A DNA stretch of 64,000 nt from Verrucomicrobiota bacterium. GTDB taxonomy: Bacteria; Verrucomicrobiota; Verrucomicrobiia; Opitutales; Opitutaceae. This document shows positions 58,050 to 64,000 of the stretch, in pieces (the stretch's first letter is position 1; each line of letters starts with the position of its first letter). The notes under the pieces were generated by a model. It was not told the DNA's origin and did no database searches. It saw only the letters and a program-made list of their open reading frames with translations. Location: contig JACRKC010000056.1 of assembly GCA_016235555.1 (NCBI GenBank), positions 1 through 64,000 of the forward strand, in the 5' to 3' direction. The translations under genes were made by a program, and so were the position numbers.

Positions 58050-59399
58050 ATGGTTTCCGACCACAACACCAACGGCAACGGTGCCTCGCCCATCGCCCGC
58101 AAACCAGTCGCGCAGGTCCGCTACGAACTCCTCACGCTCGGCGACGAGTTGCTCCTCGGCCTCACGGCCAACGGCCACCTCACTTTCATCGGCCAGCAGC
58201 TCGGCCGCCACGGCGCGCTACTCCAGCGCAATGTCACCATCACCGACGAAGCCGACGCGATTGCGGCGCAGTTCCGCGAAAGCTGGGCGCGCGCCGACGT
58301 GATCATCACCACGGGCGGACTTGGTCCGACCTGTGACGATCGCACGCGCGAGGCCGTCGCCGAGGTGCTCGGGCAGAAACTCGTGCGCGATCCGGCGATC
58401 GTGCAGGCGATCTCGGATCGGTTCCAATGCTTCGGCCGCAAGATGACCGACAACAATCTCAAGCAGGCCGATCGGTTCGAGCGGGGCGAAGTGATTCCCA
58501 ACGGCAACGGCACCGCGCCCGGCCTGTGGGTCGACCAGGATGGCAAGGTGCTCGTGATGTTGCCGGGCCCGCCGAACGAGCTGCAGCCGATGTTCAAGAA
58601 CCAGATCATCCCGCTCCTCGCCGCGCGCGGACTGCTGAGCGAAGGCGAGTCCTACGTGCAGATTCGCACCGCGGGCGTCGGCGAGTCGCTGCTCGAGACG
58701 CGCCTTCAGCCGATTTTCGACCAATACGGCGACGCGCTCAGCGTGGCGTATTGCGCCCACACCGGCGCGGTCGACTGTCGCGTCAGTTCGCCGAGCGGCC
58801 GGCTCTCACACGAGCAACTGCAGGGCATCGCCGATGAGTGTGCCACGCTGCTCGGCGAGGACTTCGTGACGTTCGGCCACGACTCGCTCGCGCGCGTGTG
58901 CGCCAACCTCATCCGCGCGCAGGAAAAGCGCGTGGCTGTCGCCGAGACCGCCACGGGCGGCCAGCTCGCGCAGGCGTTCACCGAGGTGTGTGGGGCGTGC
59001 AAGTTTTTCGCGGGCGGCGTGGTGTGCTGCACCAACGATACCAAGACCCAGCTCCTCGACGTGCCCGAGTGTCTGCTCCTCCAGCACAGCGCGGTGAGCG
59101 ATGAGGCGGCGGTCGCGATGGCGACCGGCGCGGCCGAGACGCTGGGCGCCGAGTATGCGGTGGCGGTGACGGGTTTCGCGGGCGAGGCCACCGGCCACGG
59201 CAACAATCCCGTCGGCACGATCTACATCGGGCTCTTCTCGCCGGCCGGCGTATGGTCGAAAAAACTCAGCTACCCCGGCCCACGCTCGACCGTGAAGGTG
59301 CGCGCGGTGAACGCCGCGCTCGACTGGCTGCGCCGCGAGCTGCTGCGCATCGCGAATGGCGCCTCGATCACGAACCGGCGGTCCAATGTGATGCGGTGA
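58050..59399 (+). CDS. cinA: CinA family protein (MoCF domain plus amidohydrolase domain)
   Basis: The 449-residue protein has an N-terminal MoaB/MogA-like domain ('YELLTLGDELLLGLTANGHL', 'DVIITTGGLGPTCDDRTREA', 'LVMLPGPPNELQPMF') and a C-terminal CinA/PncC domain ('AVAETATGGQLAQAF', 'FFAGGVVCCTNDTKTQLLDV', 'AVTGFAGEATGHGNNPVGTI'). CinA proteins are linked to pyridine-nucleotide salvage. The Ser in the usual 'AESCTGG' motif is Thr here. ATG 58050 was selected; the longer frame runs across the divergent uvrC start. The gene is divergent from uvrC with only 36 nt between them. Confidence 0.92.
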   Translation: MVSDHNTNGNGASPIARKPVAQVRYELLTLGDELLLGLTANGHLTFIGQQLGRHGALLQRNVTITDEADAIAAQFRESWARADVIITTGGLGPTCDDRTREAVAEVLGQKLVRDPAIVQAISDRFQCFGRKMTDNNLKQADRFERGEVIPNGNGTAPGLWVDQDGKVLVMLPGPPNELQPMFKNQIIPLLAARGLLSEGESYVQIRTAGVGESLLETRLQPIFDQYGDALSVAYCAHTGAVDCRVSSPSGRLSHEQLQGIADECATLLGEDFVTFGHDSLARVCANLIRAQEKRVAVAETATGGQLAQAFTEVCGACKFFAGGVVCCTNDTKTQLLDVPECLLLQHSAVSDEAAVAMATGAAETLGAEYAVAVTGFAGEATGHGNNPVGTIYIGLFSPAGVWSKKLSYPGPRSTVKVRAVNAALDWLRRELLRIANGASITNRRSNVMR

Positions 59400-60337
59400 G
59401 CCGCGCGGTGTCTTTTGTCGGAGCCTGCTTGCAGGCGATTCGTGGCACGGGTCTCCTGACCCGTGTTCGGCCTCACGGGTCGGGAGACCCGTGCCACTTC
59501 AAACCATCGCCAACCTCCTCACGTCGGCTGCGACGCTGGGCGGCAAGCGCGGCCATCGTCGCGTTGGCGTTTTCGACGGCGATCGCCGCGGAGTCCACGC
59601 CCACCAAGGTCGGCCCGCCGCAGGGCAAGCTCCTCGTGGTCGGCGGCGGTCAGATGGGCGCGTTGTGGGACACGTTGCTCGAGCTTGCCGGCGGCAAGGA
59701 CGCGCCGGTCGTCGTCATCCCGACGGCCAACGAAAAAATCTCCGACATCGATCCCGCCGTTACGGCGCTCCAAGCCCGCGGCGCCTCGCACGTCACGCAA
59801 CTCCACACGCGCGATCCGAAAGTCGCCGACACGGAGGCGTTCGTCGCGCCGTTGCGCACGGCGCGCGGCGTGTGGATCACCGGCGGACGCCAGTGGCGGC
59901 TCGCCGACGCGTATCTCGGCACCCGCACGCTCAAGGAGCTGTTCGCGGTGCTGGCCCGGGGCGGTGTGATCGGCGGCAGCTCCGCCGGTGCGACGATCCA
60001 GGGGAGTTACCTCGTGCGCGGCGCGCCTTCGGGCAACACGATCATGATGTCGCCGGGGCATGAGGAGGGCTTCGCGTTCTTGCGCGGCACTGCGATCGAT
60101 CAACACGTGAACACGCGTGGGCGCACGGACGACATCCGCGTGGTGTTGAAGGCGCATCCCGAGTTGCTCGGCATCGGTCTCGATGAATCGACGGCGATCA
60201 TCGTGACCGGTGATCGGTGCGAAGTAGCGGGGACAGGCGTCGCGCGGTTTTTCGCGACGGCTGCGGGAAAGCCCGACGAATTGAATGAGGGGGCGCGCTA
60301 CGATCTCGCGGCGCGGCAGCCGCTGCCGGCGAAGTAG
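59396..60337 (+). CDS. Exported peptidase S51 / cyanophycinase-like protein
   Basis: The protein (about 313 residues) carries 'KLLVVGGGQMGALWDTLLEL', 'VVVIPTANEKISDIDP', 'ARGVWITGGRQWRLADAYL' and the nucleophile motif 'IGGSSAGATIQGSYLVRG' (Ser in GxSAG), all typical of cyanophycinase-like S51 peptidases. A hydrophobic segment (ASAAIVALAFSTAIAAE) precedes the domain as signal peptide. No ATG is available. GTG 59396 overlaps the cinA stop (GTGA) and GTG 59408 also fits. The 40 residues before the signal peptide include a translated repeat, so the true start is uncertain. Confidence 0.82.
   Translation: MSRAVSFVGACLQAIRGTGLLTRVRPHGSGDPCHFKPSPTSSRRLRRWAASAAIVALAFSTAIAAESTPTKVGPPQGKLLVVGGGQMGALWDTLLELAGGKDAPVVVIPTANEKISDIDPAVTALQARGASHVTQLHTRDPKVADTEAFVAPLRTARGVWITGGRQWRLADAYLGTRTLKELFAVLARGGVIGGSSAGATIQGSYLVRGAPSGNTIMMSPGHEEGFAFLRGTAIDQHVNTRGRTDDIRVVLKAHPELLGIGLDESTAIIVTGDRCEVAGTGVARFFATAAGKPDELNEGARYDLAARQPLPAK
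59442..59497. repeat. Palindromic repeat GTGGCACGGGTCTCCTGACC, second copy
   Basis: The 56-nt unit ends in GGTCGGGAGACCCGTGCCAC and is the partner of 15746-15806. It falls between the cinA stop and the signal peptide of the S51 peptidase and is read in frame in the annotated start region. Confidence 0.85.
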
Positions 60338-60360
60338 CGCGGGGCTTCAGCCTGCTTCGG

Positions 60361-61275
60361 CTACCGGCCGAGCAGGTTCTTCAGCGCGGCGAGGTATTTC
60401 TCCTGCGTGCGCGTGATGACCTCGGCGGGCAGGCGGGGCGCGGGCGGCTTTTGGTCCCACTTGATGGCGACGAGGTGGTCGCGCACGAACTGTTTGTCGT
60501 AGCTCGGCGGCGACTGGTTGGGCGCATAGCTGTCGGCCGGCCAGTAGCGCGACGAGTCGGGGGTGAGCACCTCGTCGATGAGCCAGAGGTTGCCGGCGGC
60601 GTCGGTGCCGAATTCGAACTTGGTGTCGGCGAGGATCATCCCGGCCTGCTTCGCGCGGTCGTGGCCGAAGCTGTAGAGTTGGAGACTGAGCGCCTTCACC
60701 TTCTCGTAGAGGGCGGCGCCGATGATCGCGGCGCCCTGGGCGTCGTTGATCGGTTCGTCGTGCTGGCCCTTGGGGGCTTTGGTGGTCGGCGTAAAGATGG
60801 GGGCGGCGAGGCGGTCGGCCTGACGCAGGCCGGGCGGGAGCTTGATGCCGCAGACCTCGCCGGTCTTCTGGTAGGAACTCCAGCCGCTGCCGATCAGGTA
60901 GCCGCGGGCGACGCACTCGATGGTGAGCGGTTTCAGTTTCCGCACGATCATGCTGCGGAGCTGGAGATCGCGGCTGGTGATGCCGCGGCGGGCGAACTCG
61001 CCGGCTTGATCGGGCAGGAGATGGTTTTGGATGAGCCCGCTCGTCTGCGCGAACCACCAGTTGCTCATTTGCGTGAGGATGGCGCCCTTGCCGGGGATGC
61101 CGTCGGGCAGAATGACGTCGAAGGCGGAGAGGCGGTCGGTGGCGGTGAGGAGGAGCGCGTCACCGAGGTCGAAGATCTCGCGGACCTTGCCCGAGGCGAT
61201 GCGGGGGAAAGGGAGGCCGTCGATGCTGGTGACGGCGGACTGGGGAAGGGCGGCGGCGATTTCGGCGAACGTCAT
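60361..61275 (-). CDS. purC: SAICAR synthetase
   Basis: The 304-residue protein has SAICAR synthetase motifs 'GKVREIFDLGDALLLTATDR' with 'SAFDVILPDGIPGKG', 'LTIECVARGYLIGSGWSSYQ' and 'FEFGTDAAGNLWLIDEVLTP' with 'DSSRYWP'. It joins aspartate to CAIR in purine synthesis. The length fits the longer, yeast-like type rather than the roughly 240-residue E. coli type. ATG 61275 was chosen; the longer upstream frame is not conserved-looking. It is convergent with the S51 peptidase gene (23 nt apart). Confidence 0.95.
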   Translation of the reverse strand: MTFAEIAAALPQSAVTSIDGLPFPRIASGKVREIFDLGDALLLTATDRLSAFDVILPDGIPGKGAILTQMSNWWFAQTSGLIQNHLLPDQAGEFARRGITSRDLQLRSMIVRKLKPLTIECVARGYLIGSGWSSYQKTGEVCGIKLPPGLRQADRLAAPIFTPTTKAPKGQHDEPINDAQGAAIIGAALYEKVKALSLQLYSFGHDRAKQAGMILADTKFEFGTDAAGNLWLIDEVLTPDSSRYWPADSYAPNQSPPSYDKQFVRDHLVAIKWDQKPPAPRLPAEVITRTQEKYLAALKNLLGR

Positions 61276-61440
61276 GGTGCGGGAAACCAACCGCGACCAA
61301 AGTATCTGGGCGTCGTTGCGACGCCGGTGTCGCGAGCCGCGGTCAGTCGGAGCCGGATTCGAGAGTGGCCCGACGCGGTTGTCGAATACCAAGAAAAGGC
61401 AGTGGCGGGCCTACAAAGTCCAAAGTGCCGAAGCGCCACG

Positions 61441-61552
61441 TAATACCAACGTCCCGTAGCTTTCAGACTTTCCGTTGTAGGCCCGCCCGCTGGGCGGGCT
61501 GCCTGGCCACCGGCCGGGCCTCCAGTCCGAAAGCAAGGTGGCGTTGGTATAA
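61441..61552 (-). repeat. 112-bp mobile-like repeat, copy B
   Basis: This is the reverse-complement copy of 10924-11035, again 112 bp, with the same TAATACCAACG/CGTTGGTATAA termini. It is the only strong feature of the 61276-61640 gap, where no gene was found. Confidence 0.85.
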
Positions 61553-61640
61553 CTGGGATCAGTGGCAAAGATGAAGTTGGGGGGGCGGCGAGGGCGGCCG
61601 TGCCGAGGACCCGGCGGGCCGGGCTGGGTGCGGCGAATTG

Positions 61641-62582
61641 TTAACGGTTCAGGCGGGACAGGGCGTCTCGTGCAGGGGCGAAGGTCGGGTCGAATTGGAG
61701 GGAAGACTCGTAGGCCGCCTTGGCGGCGGCGGAGTTCTTCTGGTGTTCGAGAATCTGGCCGAGACGCCATTGGGCATTGGCGTGGCTGGGCAAGTTGGGC
61801 GAGGGCGGCGTGGTCGCGACGCATTTGCGCAGCGAGTCGGCGCCGCGGTCGAGGTGCTGGCCACTCACGGCGGCGAGTTTGCCGACCTGGTAGAGCGCGG
61901 CGTAGTCGTCGGGCGTGGTCGCGAGGACTTCGTCGAATTGGGCGAGGGCCTGATCGTATTTCTTGTCGGCGGTGTAGAGCGTGGCGAAGCAGATGCGGCC
62001 GCGCATGGCGTCGAGTTTCTTGATCTCGGCGGCCTGGGCGTAGGCCTTGTCCATGCCGCCGCCGACGAGCGACGGGGCCTGGCGGTAGAACTCGAACAGG
62101 CTCTGGCGGAAATCGGCGTTGGTGGGCGCGAGGGCGACGGCGCGCTCGTAGGCGGCGACGCATTTTTTCGCGAGGCCCATCTGGCTGAAGATGGAGGCTT
62201 TTTGGGCCTGGCGGCCGAAGGCGTCGCCGAGGCCGTGGTGATGGCGGGCGTCGTCGGGCGCGACGGCGACGGCGGTCTCGAAATATTTCTGGGCCTGGGC
62301 GGGATCGTCGCGGCGGTTGGCGAGCTGGCCGAGGTAGAAATTCACGTCGGGGTTTTTCGGATCGGTGGCGGCGAGCTGTTCGAAGGCGGCTTGGGCGTCC
62401 TTCGATTTGCCGCGGGTGGTGAAGAGGGCGCGCGCGGCGTCGAGCCGTTCGACAAGCTCAGGCCGGGGCTGGGCCGCGTCGAGGGCGGCCGCGCGCAGCG
62501 CGGGACCAGAGAGGAGGGGCCAGGGACCAAGGACCAGGGACCAGAGACCAAGGACCAGGGCAAATGGGCGGGGGAGGTGCAT
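61641..62582 (-). CDS. Exported TPR protein
   Basis: The 313-residue protein carries a signal peptide and six or more TPR-like helical pairs ('NPDVNFYLGQLANRRDDPAQ', 'YERAVALAPTNADFRQSL', 'ANAQWRLGQILEHQKNSAAA'), a scaffold for protein interaction. The signal peptide core (ALVLGLWSLVLGPWPLLSG) is encoded by tandem GGTCCCTGGTCCTTGG-type words, and the following 'PRPELVERLDAARAL' comes from a dispersed TTCGACAAGCTCAGG repeat. It has no close functional clue; the neighbour upstream is an FtsX-type permease. Confidence 0.75.
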   Translation of the reverse strand: MHLPRPFALVLGLWSLVLGPWPLLSGPALRAAALDAAQPRPELVERLDAARALFTTRGKSKDAQAAFEQLAATDPKNPDVNFYLGQLANRRDDPAQAQKYFETAVAVAPDDARHHHGLGDAFGRQAQKASIFSQMGLAKKCVAAYERAVALAPTNADFRQSLFEFYRQAPSLVGGGMDKAYAQAAEIKKLDAMRGRICFATLYTADKKYDQALAQFDEVLATTPDDYAALYQVGKLAAVSGQHLDRGADSLRKCVATTPPSPNLPSHANAQWRLGQILEHQKNSAAAKAAYESSLQFDPTFAPARDALSRLNR

Positions 62583-62687
62583 CGGTGTTGTGAACCGAAA
62601 GAGGGTGGAAAGGTTTCCGGGGGAAGAAAGATAAAGAGAAAGAGGAATCCGCCTTCGCCAAGGCTTCGGCGGACAAGAGAGAAAGAT

Positions 62688-64000
62688 CTATTCGGAGCGC
62701 AGCGCCACGAGGGGATCGACACGGGCGGCGCGGCGGGCCGGGAGGAGGGCGGCGGCGAGACAGGCGAGGGTCATCGCGAGCGCGGCGGCGAGGTAGACGA
62801 GCGGGTCGAGGGCCGGGACGGCGTAGAGCAACGTCGCGAGGCTGCGGCTGGCGGCGAAGGCGAGCACGGCGCCGGCGGCGAGACCGGCGAGCGTGAGGCG
62901 CAGGCTGTCGCCGAGCACGAGCCGGCGGAGATTCCGGGTGCTGGCGCCGAGGGCGGCGCGGATGCCGAACTCGGCGAGGCGCCGCTCGACGAAGAAGGCG
63001 TTGACGGCGTAGATGCCGGCGAGTGCCAGCGCGACGGCGAGGAGCGCGAAGGCGACGACGAGCCGGGTGACGAAGAGCGACTGCCACGCGGCGCGGGCAT
63101 AGATCTCGGCGGGGGCGAGATGGGCGAAGAGCTGCATGTTCGGGTCGAGTTTACCGAGGGCGGCCTGGAGGGTGCGCTCGTCGGGCGGGACCCCGCGGTG
63201 CCGCACGATGAAGCCCATGCCGAGGCCGGGCGGCTGGCCCTGCGCGAGCGTGATGTAAACGGTGTCGACCACGCGCGGCTGGTGGCCGGTGCCGAGCACG
63301 TCGGCCACCACGCCGACGATTTCGATCCAGTCGGCGCGCACGGTGTCGAGGCGCAGGCGTTGGCCGAGGGGCGATCGGCCGGGCCAGTATTTGGCGGCGA
63401 GGCTGGCGCTGATGACGCCGGCGACCGGGCGGCCGGGCAGATCGGTGTCGGCGAGCAGCCGGCCCTCGACGGGTCTGAGGCCGAGCGCGGCGAAAGTGCT
63501 CGGGAGCACGTAGCACGGCAGGGCGCGTTTGGGGGAATCGGCGAGTTGCAGGCCGTCGCCCTCCTGCACGAAGCCCTGGTAGCCGACCGGCGGCTGCGAG
63601 AAGAGGAAGCTGGCGACGCCCACGTCGCGCACGCCGGGAAGGGTGAGGAGATTTTCGCGGAGGCGCTCGAAGAACCGGGTGCGGAGCTCGGGGTTGGTGA
63701 GATATTTTTCGCCGCGGAGGCCGACGCGGAACTGATCGAGTTCGGCGATCGGGAGGCCGACCTCGGCCCGCTGGAGCGCGTGCTGGCTGCGCACCAGCAG
63801 CGCGGCGCAGATGAGGAGCGCGAGCGCGACGGCGATCTGGCCGGCGGCGAGCAGGCGGGCGGCGCGGGTGCCGCCTGCGCCGCCGACGGTGCGGCCGCCC
63901 TGGCGGAGTTCGGCTTCGAGGTTGAGGCGGCGCGTCTGGAGCAGCGGCACGGCGCTGAAGGCGAGCGCGATGCCGACGGCGGCGCCGATCACGGTGAGGG
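62688..64000 (-). CDS. FtsX/MacB-type permease, N-terminus cut by the window edge
   Basis: At least 434 residues are visible and the frame is still open at the window end. The part seen contains a membrane helix ('LAAGQIAVALALLICAALLV'), a long periplasmic MacB-PCD-like domain ('ALGLRPVEGRLLADTDLPGR') and three C-terminal helices with the FtsX-family 'EFGIRAALGASTRNLRRLVL' and final 'PARRAARVDPLVALRSE'. The order suggests the second half of a tandem FtsX permease of the acidobacterial-type duplicated permease group. These proteins export lipoproteins or peptides, often with a separate ATPase. The visible GTG at 63992 is probably internal. Confidence 0.85.
   Translation of the reverse strand, partial: LTVIGAAVGIALAFSAVPLLQTRRLNLEAELRQGGRTVGGAGGTRAARLLAAGQIAVALALLICAALLVRSQHALQRAEVGLPIAELDQFRVGLRGEKYLTNPELRTRFFERLRENLLTLPGVRDVGVASFLFSQPPVGYQGFVQEGDGLQLADSPKRALPCYVLPSTFAALGLRPVEGRLLADTDLPGRPVAGVISASLAAKYWPGRSPLGQRLRLDTVRADWIEIVGVVADVLGTGHQPRVVDTVYITLAQGQPPGLGMGFIVRHRGVPPDERTLQAALGKLDPNMQLFAHLAPAEIYARAAWQSLFVTRLVVAFALLAVALALAGIYAVNAFFVERRLAEFGIRAALGASTRNLRRLVLGDSLRLTLAGLAAGAVLAFAASRSLATLLYAVPALDPLVYLAAALAMTLACLAAALLPARRAARVDPLVALRSE

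Overview
The window is very GC-rich and densely coded. It reads as chromosomal DNA of a verrucomicrobium, most likely an Opitutaceae-type member of the PVC superphylum; this is inference from gene content, since no rRNA or tRNA is present. The clues are three giant PVC-type cytochrome c / beta-propeller / HEAT proteins, DUF6807 (PmoA-family) proteins, a Tat-exported Gfo/Idh/MocA oxidoreductase, two sulfatases, a large TonB-dependent receptor, and glycoside hydrolases with long signal peptides.

Layout. 0.2-8.3 kb (minus strand) is one efflux operon read from 8.2 kb downwards: TetR regulator, HlyD-type fusion protein, two ABC ATPases, two ABC-2 permeases and a TolC-type outer-membrane channel. 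It matches E. coli cecR-ybhGFSR, except that YbhF is split into two genes with a 32-residue membrane peptide between them, and a TolC gene is appended. 8.6-10.7 kb holds mgtE and a small exported protein. 11.1-16.0 kb (mainly minus) holds a GlcNAc-kinase-type sugar kinase with a SIS-domain partner, a VOC protein, an LpxR-type lipid A deacylase and an RlmI-like methyltransferase. 16.1-20.3 kb holds an outer-membrane DUF481 protein, a DUF1223 protein and a clan GH-D (GH36-like) glycosidase. 20.5-26.8 kb (minus) holds a DUF6807-PVC cytochrome fusion and a TIR-membrane-TPR protein. 26.8-31.6 kb holds two toxin-antitoxin pairs and two sulfatases. 31.7-38.3 kb (minus) holds a TonB receptor and a PVC cytochrome protein. 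38.7-46.7 kb holds DUF362, an orphan DUF433, a small A+T-richer patch, a third PVC cytochrome protein, a stand-alone DUF6807 protein and a Gfo/Idh/MocA oxidoreductase. 46.9-52.2 kb holds a secreted TPR protein followed by an arabinan-type cassette (two GH43 enzymes and a CBM9-like/PKD protein). 52.2-56.3 kb is an accessory patch: a nucleotidyltransferase-like pair flanked by a duplicated gene 3' end, then two nuclease-fold proteins. 56.5-64 kb returns to housekeeping: uvrC, cinA, a peptidase S51 protein, purC, a TPR protein and a truncated FtsX-type permease.

The most unusual signal is not a single gene. Intergenic spaces are packed with at least ten families of dispersed palindromic repeats, and many copies lie inside reading frames. 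They encode start codons, signal peptides, linkers or internal insertions in roughly a dozen genes (the lpxR-like gene, the methyltransferase, DUF1223, all three PVC proteins, the TIR-TPR protein, a sulfatase, both TPR proteins, the PKD protein and the S51 peptidase). A separate family of 23-bp palindromes (GTNAC...GTNAC) and a 112-bp element present in two inverted copies are also present.

Many start codons here are judgement calls, because repeats sit over gene starts. Database homology could not be tested; family names come from motifs recognised by eye.
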